Origin: JBHIKY01 sp042139015
GTDB taxonomy: Bacteria > Bacillota > Bacilli > Bacillales > Marinococcaceae
Direction: 5' to 3'
DNA: 64,000 nt
NCBI RefSeq assembly: GCF_042139015.1
Contig: NZ_JBHIKY010000002.1
Coordinates: 186,001-250,000, forward strand
Position numbers and translations under genes: made by a program. The number at the start of each line of letters is the position of its first letter. Within the stretch, counting starts at the first letter, position 1. Shown one piece after another: positions 1-9,126 of the stretch. The notes beneath the pieces are model-generated. The model saw only the letters and a list, made by a program, of their open reading frames with translations, ran no database searches and had not been told where the DNA came from.

Positions 1-1923
1 ATTGGAAGAATTCCCAAGGTAAAGCCTGATTGTTCCGCCTTCCTTTATTTTTTCGCCGGGCTGGGGAGATTGGGCGAGAATAGTTGAACCTTCCCCATCT
101 TTTTCTATTTTAAACGGATAATAAGCATCATGAAGCTCCTTCAGAGTAAATCCGGTAATATCAGGCACCTCCATAGTGGGCTCATCCGTCCATGTCAATT
201 CTTTTTCAAGCTGTTCAGATCTTTTTTTCACTCCCATTGCCTGAAGGGAGTCTCCTATAATATTGCCGACAATCGGGGCTGCAACAATCCCCCCAAATTG
301 CAGCGTTTCCTTTGGATTATCTATGGCAGTATAAACGACAATTTCAGGATTATCCGCAGGGGCAAACCCGATAAATGATACTATGTGGTTATTTTCAAGG
401 TATTTTCCACCGACGGCCTTTTGAGCTGTTCCGGTCTTTCCCCCGACTCGGTATCCATCCACAAATGCCCCTTTACCAGTTCCTTTTGCGACTACGTGCT
501 CGAGCGCATTTCGGATCTCCGCCGACGTTTCTTCTGAAATAACACGTCTTTTCATATTGGGGGGATACATTTCCCTTCCTTCTCCGCTTTCAGGATCCAT
601 CCACTCCTTGGCCAGATAAGGTTCATAAAGATAACCTCCGTTCACGGCAGCTGCCACAGCGGCTACCTGCTGAATCGGTGTTACAGAGACACCTTGCCCG
701 AATGCTGTGGTGGCCAGTTCAAGCGGTCCTACATTTTCTCTGTCAAATAAAATACCAGTGCCTTCCCCCTGCAGGTCGATGCCTGTTTTTTCTCCAAAAC
801 CAAACGCCTCAATATAATCAAACAGTACATTTTTCCCCAGCCTCTCTCCTAGTTTAACAAACCCGGGGTTACAAGAATTCTGCACGACTTCAAGGAACGT
901 CTGCTGTCCATGGCCGCCCTTTTTCCAACACCTTAACTTATGGCCGCTCACTTCTATATAGCCTGGATCATGAAAGGTATCGTTCTTTAAATCCACTTTA
1001 TCTTCTTCCAGTGCTGCGGCTAATGTAATAATTTTAAAGGTCGATCCTGGTTCGTATTGAGACCAGACCGGTTTATTTTGATTGTACACCTCAGGGGGAA
1101 CATTACGATAATCCTCGGGGTGAAAATCCGGCCTGCTGCTCATCCCTAGAATTTCTCCTGTATTTGGATTCATAGCGATCGCGATTGCCCCATCCGGGTT
1201 ATAGGTGGCCTCTGCAATGTCGAGTTCTCTTTCAATGATCGTCTGGACTCGGTCGTCTATGGTTAGACGCAAATGGTCGCCCTGCTTTGGTTCTTTATAG
1301 TCATCAGCAATACCCGGCATTCTTTTTCCTTTGGCATCAGAAAAAAAGGACACATAACCAGGGTCGCCCTGAAGTCTGTCGTCATAATAGTTTTCAATGC
1401 CGGTCAGTCCCTGGTTGTCAATTCCCGCAAATCCAAGGACATGGGACAAATAGGAGCCTTTTGGATAATGGCGTTTATTATCCTCTGCTATATAAATACC
1501 TTCAAGTTCCAGCTCGCGTACTTCTACTGCCTTTTCCTTAGATATCTTTCGCCCTTCAGGGTTCAGCCTCACCGTAGATTCCTGCTTTGTTACCCAGTCA
1601 TATGCCTTTTCCTTTGTAACATCAAGCACCCCTGCGAGAGCCTCTGCTGTAGCTTCCGGATCCTTAATCTGCCTTGGTACAGCAAGAATCGAAGGAGCAC
1701 TGACATTGGTTGCTAATACGATTCCGTTTCGATCTAAAATTTCTCCTCGTTCTGCTTCAAATGGAATGTTGCGTCCCCAGGAATCCTCTGCCAGCCCTGT
1801 CAGCCATTCTCCCATTGAAAATTGAACATAGCCAAGTCTTATTAATAAAATGAGGACCGCAGCCAAGCCTGCAGCGAGAATAAACAACAGTCTTTTCTTT
1901 ACTGTAAAGCTTGATACGCGCAC
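1..1923 (-). CDS. spoVD: Stage V sporulation protein D (class B penicillin-binding protein), 3' end cut by window edge
   Basis: Sporulation-specific transpeptidase that cross-links spore cortex peptidoglycan. The minus-strand frame is open from a GTG at 1923 (preceded by a GGTGGT-rich stretch) to the window edge, giving 641 codons; the family is about 640-645 residues, so only a few residues are missing. After a short N-terminal membrane helix come the PBP dimerisation domain and a transpeptidase domain with STFK (active Ser about 294), SCN near 350 and KTGTAQ near 490. One PASTA domain closes the visible part. It follows pbpB with a 101 bp gap, as in the B. subtilis division cluster. The paralogue PBP2B next door has two PASTA domains and a longer tail, which separates the two. 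Confidence 0.95.
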   Translation of the reverse strand, partial: MRVSSFTVKKRLLFILAAGLAAVLILLIRLGYVQFSMGEWLTGLAEDSWGRNIPFEAERGEILDRNGIVLATNVSAPSILAVPRQIKDPEATAEALAGVLDVTKEKAYDWVTKQESTVRLNPEGRKISKEKAVEVRELELEGIYIAEDNKRHYPKGSYLSHVLGFAGIDNQGLTGIENYYDDRLQGDPGYVSFFSDAKGKRMPGIADDYKEPKQGDHLRLTIDDRVQTIIERELDIAEATYNPDGAIAIAMNPNTGEILGMSSRPDFHPEDYRNVPPEVYNQNKPVWSQYEPGSTFKIITLAAALEEDKVDLKNDTFHDPGYIEVSGHKLRCWKKGGHGQQTFLEVVQNSCNPGFVKLGERLGKNVLFDYIEAFGFGEKTGIDLQGEGTGILFDRENVGPLELATTAFGQGVSVTPIQQVAAVAAAVNGGYLYEPYLAKEWMDPESGEGREMYPPNMKRRVISEETSAEIRNALEHVVAKGTGKGAFVDGYRVGGKTGTAQKAVGGKYLENNHIVSFIGFAPADNPEIVVYTAIDNPKETLQFGGIVAAPIVGNIIGDSLQAMGVKKRSEQLEKELTWTDEPTMEVPDITGFTLKELHDAYYPFKIEKDGEGSTILAQSPQPGEKIKEGGTIRLYLGNSSN

Positions 1924-2024
1924 GTTTATACCACCACCGTAGGTAAATTAGAATGTCATCACTAATCTACCCTATGCCTGTACCGGATTTATAAGAACAA
2001 ACTTGCATGCCTCCCCTTTTATAA

Positions 2025-4256
2025 CTACTCTCTTACTTCTTCTTCCTCTTCACTACTCTCTGTGTTTCCTTCTTCTTCCTCTTCACTACTCTCTGTGTTT
2101 CCTTCTTCTTCCTCACGCTGTGCCTCCGCTGCTTCTTCTCTTGTCTGTAATTCAACAGTAATGTATCCTTCATTGGAAATGGATGCCCCAGGCTCGGTAC
2201 TTTGTTTGGAAACGTAGCCGGATCCTAAATGATGCAGCTCCAGTCCGAGAAGATCACTCATTCTTTTCGCATCACGGAGCGACCATCCGCTCATGTCCGG
2301 CATCATCGGCTCTCCATTTGTAAGAAGCATCACTTTTTGCCCGATAACGAGAGCGTCTCCTTCGTTAGGATACTGCGCTTCGATTTCAGCCCCTTCTCCT
2401 ACAACAACTGGATCAAGCCCGCTATCTTCTAATGCTGCAGAAACAGATTCTGGGGATCGTCCAACATAGTTCTCTGCTTCGATACCGTCCTCTTCGTAAA
2501 CCTCTTCATCCTCCACATCATCCGGAGTCAAATTCATATAGGAGAGACTTTGTTTCATCACTGGATTGAATATCTGGGAAACAGGTGCAGAACCAGCTTC
2601 AGTCGGTTCAAGCTCTGGCCTGTCCACCGCGACATAAACGATAATGCTCGGATCATCGGCAGGAGCCATTCCTATAAAAGAAAAAATGTTTTGGTTCTGC
2701 CCAGAGAGATAGCCTCCTCCTTCCGGGTCAGAAATTTGGGCGGTGCCTGTTTTCCCAGCTATATCAATACCATCGATTGCAAATGGCCGGCCTGTGCCAT
2801 TTTCGGAAGTTACAACCGTTTTCAGCAGCTCTCTTGTATCTGCAGCGGTCTTTTCTGATATAGGCTTTCCAGCAGCCTCCGGCTCTGATGTGTACGTATT
2901 GGATTTAGAATCAGGATCGTAAATTTTATCGATCACATACGGCTTCATCATTTGGCCGTCGTTGGCAATCGCCGTTGCCGCCTGTACCAGCTGAATCGGT
3001 GTAAACGCAGATGCCTGGCCAAAAGCAGTTATTCCTGCATTCAAATCATTCAGTTCAGCGATTGAACTGCCTGACTCCCCCGGAAGGTCTATGCCCGTTT
3101 TTTCATCGAGTCCAAAAGCTCCCAAATAATTATACAGATTTTCTTTATGGAGTTTCTCCAGCGCAAGCTTAGCAAATGCCACGTTGGAAGAACGCTGAAG
3201 GCCTTCGTTATACGAAATAGTGCCCCAGCCTTCCCCGTTATTATGGTCGGAAATTGTAGTGGACCCTATATTGTAGCTTCCCGATTCAAACATTTCTGAG
3301 CCATTGTATACACCTTCTTCTATAGCAGCTGCAAGTGTAAACATTTTCATAGTTGAGCCCGGTTCGATTCTGTCAGATATTGCATAATTGGTATAGTTTT
3401 CTATACTTTCGTATTCATTTGGGTTGAAGCTTGGACGATTACTCATGCCAAGAATTTCTCCAGATTCGGCGTTTGCCACGATTGCTGTAATTTTTTCTGG
3501 ATTATATTCATCTTCTACTTCTGTCATTGCCTGCTCCAGCGCTGTTTGAATATTTGAGTCAATAGTCAAATGAACGTCATCACCGTTTTCCGGTTCCTCC
3601 ATTACTTCTTTACGGTCTAATAACGGAATTCCCTGAACATTTCTTTGGTACGAAAGAGACCCATCTTTTGAAGAAAGCTCTTCATTCAACCCTTTTTCCA
3701 GACCTAATCTTGCAGCACTCATATCCCGCTCTGTATATCCGATAACATGTGATGCAAACATCTGGTTGGGATAATATCTTTTTGGTTCAGTTCGAAAATG
3801 GATGCCTGGCAGTTCAAGATCTTCTATTGCTTCTTTTTCTGTGAGAGTTAAGTAACGAGATTTTGAACCAAGTTCTACTTGGAATGCATCACGCTTTAGC
3901 AGCTCTTCTAGTTCACCTTCCTCCATTTCAATGACTGGTGCTAATTTTTCAGCTGTTTTTTTAGGGTTTTCAACATAATCCTCATAATCCTCATCAAGGA
4001 TGGCAAATGCGGTGTAGGATTGCACTTCTTCTGCAAGCGCGTCGCCTTCCCTGTCAAAAATTCCGCCGCGCTCTCCCTCAAGAGTCAGATTTGTTGTCCA
4101 CTTTTCTTCTGCGAGTGCCGCCAGATCCTGCCCTTTCACTTCTTTACTTACCTGCACATACACGACCCTCCCGGCAAATATCAGGAAGAACAGGCTAATA
4201 CAAACCATTAAAAATAAAGCTCGCTTTATCGTGCTGTTTCTTCTAAGATTCAACAT
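2025..4256 (-). CDS. pbpB: Penicillin-binding protein 2B (septal transpeptidase)
   Basis: Essential class B PBP that cross-links septal peptidoglycan in the divisome, partner of FtsL/DivIC. I chose the ATG at 4256 (MLNLRR...) because GGCGGTGAAGAC lies just upstream; an ATG 8 codons earlier exists but lacks a clear site. The product is 743 aa: N-terminal anchor helix (residues about 12-35), dimerisation domain, transpeptidase with STMK (Ser about 301), SSN about 356 and KTGTAQ, then two PASTA domains. It is longer than the roughly 716 aa B. subtilis protein because the last 35-40 residues form a Glu-rich tail with EEEEGNTESSE repeated. It lies between ftsL and spoVD in the dcw cluster. Confidence 0.95.
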   Translation of the reverse strand: MLNLRRNSTIKRALFLMVCISLFFLIFAGRVVYVQVSKEVKGQDLAALAEEKWTTNLTLEGERGGIFDREGDALAEEVQSYTAFAILDEDYEDYVENPKKTAEKLAPVIEMEEGELEELLKRDAFQVELGSKSRYLTLTEKEAIEDLELPGIHFRTEPKRYYPNQMFASHVIGYTERDMSAARLGLEKGLNEELSSKDGSLSYQRNVQGIPLLDRKEVMEEPENGDDVHLTIDSNIQTALEQAMTEVEDEYNPEKITAIVANAESGEILGMSNRPSFNPNEYESIENYTNYAISDRIEPGSTMKMFTLAAAIEEGVYNGSEMFESGSYNIGSTTISDHNNGEGWGTISYNEGLQRSSNVAFAKLALEKLHKENLYNYLGAFGLDEKTGIDLPGESGSSIAELNDLNAGITAFGQASAFTPIQLVQAATAIANDGQMMKPYVIDKIYDPDSKSNTYTSEPEAAGKPISEKTAADTRELLKTVVTSENGTGRPFAIDGIDIAGKTGTAQISDPEGGGYLSGQNQNIFSFIGMAPADDPSIIVYVAVDRPELEPTEAGSAPVSQIFNPVMKQSLSYMNLTPDDVEDEEVYEEDGIEAENYVGRSPESVSAALEDSGLDPVVVGEGAEIEAQYPNEGDALVIGQKVMLLTNGEPMMPDMSGWSLRDAKRMSDLLGLELHHLGSGYVSKQSTEPGASISNEGYITVELQTREEAAEAQREEEEGNTESSEEEEEGNTESSEEEEEVRE
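2036..2115. repeat. 33 bp tandem repeat encoding the acidic PBP2B tail
   Basis: A 33 bp unit is present in two full copies plus a partial third inside the 3' end of pbpB; the CACTACTCTCTGTG core recurs at 2051 and 2084. Because 33 is a multiple of three, copy-number change keeps the frame and only lengthens or shortens the EEEEGNTESSE tail. Confidence 0.85.
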
Positions 4257-4406
4257 GTCTTCACCGCCTCTTTTATGCATCCAGCCATAATTATAGCTTT
4301 CCTTGCTCCATAGGCAAATGCCTGGTTTACCTTTCAGGTAAAAATGACAAAAGAAAAGGGCCGGCGTGATAAGTATGATCAGCCAGCCCCCATCCTTATA
4401 TAATTT

Positions 4407-4772
4407 TTAAGGCGCCGAGCCCTGGATAACTCTTACACTATTATCGTCAAGCTCCATTCCAAGCTCTTCTTTCGCATAGTGCATAATCCTATCTGGAGCA
4501 CTTAATTCGGTAACTTTTAATTCAAGGCTTTCATTTGTACTCGTCTGTTGATTAATGGATTGGTTCAAAGCCGAAATTTCCCGGTCCTGGGCGTATATGT
4601 TTGCAAAATTAGTAACAACAAGCAATGAAGCAAAAATAATAGCTGCCGCCATTGCTGTAATGATGAACTTTTCCCCACGTGTTACATGGCCTCTTATTCG
4701 ATGCTCGACTTTTTTATGTACTACCTGTTTCTCTTGTTTTTGACGCTGAATCTGCTGAGCGAGATTATTCAT
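4407..4772 (-). CDS. ftsL: Cell division protein FtsL
   Basis: Bitopic divisome protein that forms a complex with DivIC and FtsB-like partners and supports PBP2B. The start at 4772 (MNNLAQQ...) is preceded by AAGGGGGACGG, and the rsmH stop sits 1 bp upstream, so translation is probably coupled; a start 10 codons earlier is possible. The 121 aa product has a basic cytoplasmic N-terminus, one membrane helix (about residues 37-60, FIITAMAAAIIFASLLVV) and an extracytoplasmic coiled coil of the FtsL type ending near residue 110. FtsL sequences are weakly conserved, so the call rests on topology, length (B. subtilis 117 aa) and position between rsmH and pbpB. Confidence 0.92.
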   Translation of the reverse strand: MNNLAQQIQRQKQEKQVVHKKVEHRIRGHVTRGEKFIITAMAAAIIFASLLVVTNFANIYAQDREISALNQSINQQTSTNESLELKVTELSAPDRIMHYAKEELGMELDDNSVRVIQGSAP

Positions 4773-4773
4773 G

Positions 4774-5724
4774 TTAACCGTCCCCCTTACGTTTTTCCAC
4801 AATTCTCAGCTTGGCTGAGTGTGCTCGATTATTTGTATTTAATTCTTCTTCTCCTGCCGTAATCGGCTTTCTCGTTATCAATGTCAGCTCTGGCTCTTCC
4901 CCTTCCGGTATAACCGGCAACCCCGGAGGAAGATCCGGCATACTGCTTGCAGCTTTGAATATCTGCTTACACAATCTGTCTTCTAGGGAATGAAAGGTTA
5001 TCACACATATTCTGCCTTCAGGGTTTAACAAAGAAATTGCCTGTTTTAAAGCTGATTCTAAAACCTTTAATTCGTTGTTGACTTCCATTCGTAACGCTTG
5101 AAAAGTCCTTTTAGAAGGATGCCCTCCTTTACGTCTTGCCGGTGCAGGAATAGCATCTTTAATAATTTCTGTTAATTGAAAGGTTGTCTTAATGCTGGTG
5201 CGCTTTCGAAAATCTTCTATCTTTCTGGCGATTTGTTTTGCGAAGCGCTCTTCTCCATACCGGGAAATAATAAAAGCCAGGTCTTCAAACGAATACTCAT
5301 TAACAATTTCTTCTGCAGTCAATAAGCTGCGCTGATCCATCCTCATGTCAAGTGGAGCATCAAAACGATAACTGAAGCCTCTTTCTGCCTCATCAAACTG
5401 CGGGGAAGAAACGCCAAGGTCGAACACTACTCCATCCACTCCGGCTACTCCGCGGCTCGTTAATTCTCTTTTTAGATGTTCAAAGTTGGAGCTGATAAAG
5501 GTAAGCTCCGAATTATGTTTCTTTAATCTCTCTCTGGCATGGGCCATAGCTTTTTCATCCTGATCAAATGCATATAAGGCACCTGTCCCATTAAGCCTGT
5601 TAAGTATTGCCGCGCTGTGCCCCCCGCCTCCTAAGGTGCAATCGACGTATGTATGATCCTCTCGGACATTCAGCCCATCGGCTGTTTCATGTAAGAGCAC
5701 GGTCTCATGAAAGAATTGTTCCAC
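4774..5724 (-). CDS. rsmH: 16S rRNA (cytosine1402-N4)-methyltransferase RsmH
   Basis: SAM-dependent methyltransferase that makes N4-methyl-C1402 in the ribosomal decoding centre. The GTG start at 5724 follows a G-rich site; the protein is 316 aa, normal for the family. The N-terminal HETVLLHE, the SAM-binding DCTLGGGGHS and the FDLGVSSPQFD segment are all present. It is the second gene of the mraZ-rsmH-ftsL-pbpB-spoVD run, 24 bp after the true mraZ stop and 1 bp before ftsL. Confidence 0.96.
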   Translation of the reverse strand: MEQFFHETVLLHETADGLNVREDHTYVDCTLGGGGHSAAILNRLNGTGALYAFDQDEKAMAHARERLKKHNSELTFISSNFEHLKRELTSRGVAGVDGVVFDLGVSSPQFDEAERGFSYRFDAPLDMRMDQRSLLTAEEIVNEYSFEDLAFIISRYGEERFAKQIARKIEDFRKRTSIKTTFQLTEIIKDAIPAPARRKGGHPSKRTFQALRMEVNNELKVLESALKQAISLLNPEGRICVITFHSLEDRLCKQIFKAASSMPDLPPGLPVIPEGEEPELTLITRKPITAGEEELNTNNRAHSAKLRIVEKRKGDG

Positions 5725-5748
5725 CCTCGCATTTTCCCCCCTTGTTGT

Positions 5749-6179
5749 TTAAAAATTAAAGTCAGGAATATTTTCGGCAATTTCAGAGAATGAATCCTGA
5801 GAGTCTTCAAAGTAGGACTGCCAAAGCTCCTTACTCCAAACCTCCACCCGGCTCGATACCCCGATTACTACACACTCCTTTGAAATGGAGGCGTACTGTC
5901 TGAGCGTCGGTGGTATCCCGATTCTTCCCTGCTTATCTAATTCGCACTCTGTGGCTCCTGAGAAAAAAAGCGGGTGAATGCTCTCGCATCCTTATTAGTG
6001 AAAGGAAGGGTTTTTAGCTTGCTTTCAAGTCGTTCCCATTCGTCCATCGGGTAAATAAATAAACATTTATCCAGTCCGCGGGTGATGACAAACGTCGTCC
6101 CTAGATCATCGCGAAACCGCGATGGGACAATCATTCTTCCCTTATCATCCGCATTATGGTGATATTCCCCCATGAACAT
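5749..6179 (-). pseudogene. mraZ: MraZ transcriptional regulator, frameshifted (1 base short in a T7 run)
   Basis: MraZ is the AbrB-fold DNA-binding repressor of its own division operon. From the ATG at 6179 (MFMGEYHHNADDKGR...) the frame is normal to KDARAFTRFF, then reaches a stop at 5937 after about 80 residues. In the next frame the sequence goes on exactly as the family does: SGATECELDKQGR, VVIGVSSRVEIW, ending at 5749. The break is at a run of seven T (coding strand, about 5963-5969); eight T would restore a 143 aa protein, the usual length. The second DxxGR half, needed for the double AbrB fold, is lost in the 0 frame. It may be a real mutation, a sequencing error, or rescued by slippage on the T run. 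Confidence 0.85.
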
Positions 6180-6215
6180 TTCGGAACCATCCTCCCCCAC
6201 CTTCTACATTAAAGT

Positions 6216-6243
6216 TACCACAATCCCCCACTTCATACCACCA
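6216..6243 (-). promoter_or_regulatory. MraZ operator: three GTGG boxes at 10 bp spacing
   Basis: On the minus strand GTGG occurs three times with an exact 10 bp period (plus-strand CCAC at 6218, 6228 and 6238), just upstream of mraZ. Helically phased repeats of this kind are the known binding site of MraZ in front of its own operon. The site is intact although the mraZ frame is broken. Confidence 0.75.
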
Positions 6244-6264
6244 TTTTTATAACTCTTTTCGCGA

Positions 6265-6296
6265 CAAAAAAACCTCCAGAATATGGAGGTTTTTTA
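6265..6296 (-). terminator. Rho-independent terminator after bshC
   Basis: AAAACCTCC and GGAGGTTTT arms around a 7-base loop, followed on the minus strand by a run of T. It lies between the bshC stop (6334) and the mraZ operator and should separate the two transcripts. Confidence 0.75.
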
Positions 6297-6333
6297 CAAT
6301 AACAGTCTATTCACTCATGTTTGTACCTGAAAT

Positions 6334-7968
6334 TTACAAAATAATTGTTTTATGACGGTTATTTGCTGTAATATCCTGAGATAAAAGCTCCGCTGCAAAA
6401 TGGCTTCCGTAAAGGTTTAAAAATACGATAATACAATAAATACGTTCCTGCGGTTGACCGAACGGACGCAGAAATTGTGCCGCCTTCTCAATACGCTTGA
6501 TTGATGCTAAGTTCTTATTTTCCTGGTGTTTGTTTATTCTATTCCCAAATCTCTCCAGTTCATAAACCATTCTTTTCCAATGATTTTCACTAAAGCTCTC
6601 TTCTCCAGGCGCCGTCCCCCGCAATGCTTCACTGAGCTTTTGATGATGGGGCCTTAATGCGTTTATTGCTGCTGCCGCCAATTCATTTCCATCACTTTGA
6701 ATCCCACGGCGGCGGGCTTTCGCGAGCGGAGAAGCCGCACCTTCTGTAACGATCTGCTGAATCTCCACCCTTTCTTTCTGGAGGGCAGCCTCGGCAGTGC
6801 GGGGAACAAAGGTAAATTCCATACGTCCCAAAAGAGGGGGCATCTTCATGTGAAAATGATGAAACAGCGGCTTCAGGACCGACCAATAATTAATCTCTCC
6901 GGGACCGCCAATGTATGAAAGCACCGGAATAATACTATCCTGTATAAGAGGTCTTGTCAGTACGTTAGCACTAAAAAGAGAAGGTTTGGTCCGGACTGCA
7001 TCGAGCAGGCGTCCTTTAGAATAAGTGAAAACCCCTTTTTTATCCATATATTTTTCAATGGGACGCTCATACATTAAACTGCGCTGTCTATTTTCATGAA
7101 AAAAGAAATGGGCACATTCAAGATCTATTCCGCCCAGCAGCGGATAACCAGCTTGCTCTCTCGCTATGCTGCCGTTTTTTAGTTCTTTCCGTACTTTGTA
7201 ATTATCATCAATTATTGCGTAAAAAACATCCTTTTCCAGTTCCCGCAGCTCAGGATGATGAGAATCGAGCATCACTAGACCGCTGTCACGAAATATCCAT
7301 CTCATCATTTCTGCAAAAAAGGCAGTCAACGTTGTGGACCTTGAAGCGAGCATATCGATTGTGTTGCTAATGTTCATGGTGTGTTCTGTTTCCGGAAGCA
7401 GTGCAAATACTTCTTTCAGCCAATGCTTCAGATCATGATTGGAAATAGGCTGGTCTGAAACGGACGCCTGAGGAAGCTGTCTTGATTTGAAGGTTTTTTT
7501 GACCGGCTTCTGATCCCCCGGTAAATAAACGTGGTTGACTTCATCCAGGTCATGGTCCTCCCCGGCAATCCAAAACAATGGTATAACCGGCACACCGAGC
7601 TGTTGCTCGCGAACCTTTGCTTCTTTAATAACAGTTATCGCTTTTGATATTGTGTACACAGGTCCTGTCAGGAGACCAGCCTGCTGACCCGTCACTACGA
7701 ATACCGTCTCCGGCCTCTTTAATTTATTAAGTTCGTCAAGGGCTCCTATTGAATAGTAAAGATTTTGGTTGTACTTTTTTAAATGATGATAGAGCGCTTT
7801 CCTGTCAAACGACCTTTGTGAAAGCTCCTGGTACCTTCTTAAGAAGTCTTTTTCTTTCGTCCCGTAATCAAACAGGGCGGCAGCTTTTTCTCTATTATTT
7901 ATGTAATCTTTTGTTAAGGGAATGGAGGACGCGATATATTCTTCGATTACTTCCATGAAGTAGTTCAA
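6334..7968 (-). CDS. bshC: Putative cysteine ligase BshC (bacillithiol synthesis)
   Basis: Proposed last enzyme of bacillithiol synthesis, adding cysteine to glucosaminyl-malate to give the main low-molecular-weight thiol of Bacilli. The 544 aa length fits the family (B. subtilis YllA about 539 aa). Visible family features are TVFVVTGQQAGLLTGPVYT near residue 90, FWIAGEDHDLDEVNH near 135, a central GGIDLE region and a helical C-terminal part. The listed start is TTG at 7968 after AAGGAAGAAAGG; an in-frame ATG at 7956 is an alternative. It sits directly upstream of mraZ, as in B. subtilis, but has its own terminator. Confidence 0.93.
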   Translation of the reverse strand: MNYFMEVIEEYIASSIPLTKDYINNREKAAALFDYGTKEKDFLRRYQELSQRSFDRKALYHHLKKYNQNLYYSIGALDELNKLKRPETVFVVTGQQAGLLTGPVYTISKAITVIKEAKVREQQLGVPVIPLFWIAGEDHDLDEVNHVYLPGDQKPVKKTFKSRQLPQASVSDQPISNHDLKHWLKEVFALLPETEHTMNISNTIDMLASRSTTLTAFFAEMMRWIFRDSGLVMLDSHHPELRELEKDVFYAIIDDNYKVRKELKNGSIAREQAGYPLLGGIDLECAHFFFHENRQRSLMYERPIEKYMDKKGVFTYSKGRLLDAVRTKPSLFSANVLTRPLIQDSIIPVLSYIGGPGEINYWSVLKPLFHHFHMKMPPLLGRMEFTFVPRTAEAALQKERVEIQQIVTEGAASPLAKARRRGIQSDGNELAAAAINALRPHHQKLSEALRGTAPGEESFSENHWKRMVYELERFGNRINKHQENKNLASIKRIEKAAQFLRPFGQPQERIYCIIVFLNLYGSHFAAELLSQDITANNRHKTIIL

Positions 7969-8013
7969 CCTTTCTTCCTTCTGATCTGCAATATATAGAA
8001 TATCATTAATTAT

Positions 8014-8406
8014 TCAAATGAGAAAAGCATTGAGGAGACTTATGGTCAGACCATAACAAACAAGTAGAATATACACGATACTGAATAAGAAGAAATGCAA
8101 TCTCCAAATTCCTTTTAACAGTTTATAAAAAGGTGCTTCAGGTGAGGACCGTATCTGAAGAATCGTATAGGCGGCACTGATGAAAAGCATCGTCAGCAAA
8201 ATCAGCCACAGCAGTGATACCGACCAGATAGCATGAATTAAGATATGAACAGCAATAATAAAGAAAATGGTCGTAAGATCGGCTGCCAGCCGGACAGCTT
8301 TACCCTTCCGCTTCGTCCACTTCACGGTCACAATGTACACGAGGTACCAGCCGAGGAATGGAAGAGTAATGATAAAAGTAAAAAAATAGGCAGCAATATC
8401 TGTCAA
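8014..8406 (-). CDS. DUF3397 family membrane protein
   Basis: Small integral membrane protein of 130 aa with four predicted helices (about residues 5-27, 43-62, 64-84 and 103-128) and a basic loop after helix 1 (KWTKRKGKAVR). The TTG start at 8406 is chosen because GAAGGAGAACAGC precedes it. DUF3397 proteins are found in Bacilli near the dcw cluster and their function is unknown. It is 45 bp upstream of bshC on the same strand, so the two are probably co-transcribed. Confidence 0.75.
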   Translation of the reverse strand: MTDIAAYFFTFIITLPFLGWYLVYIVTVKWTKRKGKAVRLAADLTTIFFIIAVHILIHAIWSVSLLWLILLTMLFISAAYTILQIRSSPEAPFYKLLKGIWRLHFFLFSIVYILLVCYGLTISLLNAFLI

Positions 8407-8605
8407 GCTGTTCTCCTTCTTTCTCGTTCGAAATCCAGTTAATAATTCTTTTTTACTGACGCCTCTTTCTGATCAAATGTAAATAAAATTTTAGCATACT
8501 CTCCATTTACTTCCTATCACCATTTAAGTAGAAAATCATTTCGTTTATCGCGGGGTCAATTAAGGTATGGTACTATATATGTATTGTTTTGAGGAGGTAA
8601 TGTAC

Positions 8606-9106
8606 ATGACTCATGTGGAAGTGAAACGCTTATTAGTAAACTACAAAACGCTTGAAGAATTTCAAAATTTTAAAGAGGTTGGGGCTCAGGAGCTTTCAAT
8701 GAAAGAGGAATTAGAGGAAAATATCATTGAAAATGACAGCCAGTCTCCATTTTATGGGGTATATTACGGAAACCGGCTCGTAGCTCGAATGTGCCTGTAC
8801 AAAATTAACGGCAAGCACGACCGTTATTTCGATCCTCCTCAGGATTACTTAGAACTGTGGAAGCTCGAAGTCCTGGAGCCTTACCGGGGGCGTGGCTACG
8901 GAAAAGCAATGGTTGACCATGCGAAGAGCTTTGATCTGCCGGTAAAAACCAATGCGAGGCAGCGATCGGATGATTTTTGGGAAAAGATGGGTTTTGAAGC
9001 GGTGAGCTATAATCCTGAGCGTGACAGAGGCCAAAATCCATTTGTATGGTATCCAAAAGGAGTACAGCCACAGGAAATGCCAGATGGTGCCCAGACGCTG
9101 CCATAA
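8606..9106 (+). CDS. ylbP: GNAT family N-acetyltransferase YlbP
   Basis: Predicted acetyl-CoA dependent N-acetyltransferase; the substrate is unknown. The ATG at 8606 follows a strong GAGGAGGTAATGTAC site and gives 166 aa, close to YlbP (about 160 aa). The acetyl-CoA pyrophosphate loop is seen as PYRGRGYGKAMVDHAK (residues about 90-105), followed by KTNARQRSDDFWEKMGF, typical of the family's last strand and helix. It is transcribed away from bshC and towards rsfA, with a bidirectional terminator between. Confidence 0.88.
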   Translation: MTHVEVKRLLVNYKTLEEFQNFKEVGAQELSMKEELEENIIENDSQSPFYGVYYGNRLVARMCLYKINGKHDRYFDPPQDYLELWKLEVLEPYRGRGYGKAMVDHAKSFDLPVKTNARQRSDDFWEKMGFEAVSYNPERDRGQNPFVWYPKGVQPQEMPDGAQTLP

Positions 9107-9126
9107 AACATTATGACATCAATTAT

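Noticed and set aside
1273..1716. Plus-strand open frame of 147 codons at the left edge
   Set aside because: It lies wholly antisense to spoVD, which has clear PBP motifs; the translation shows no family features and no ribosome site.
2036..2115. Short tandem repeat considered as CRISPR or regulatory repeat
   Set aside because: There are no spacers and the unit is in frame inside pbpB, encoding its acidic tail.
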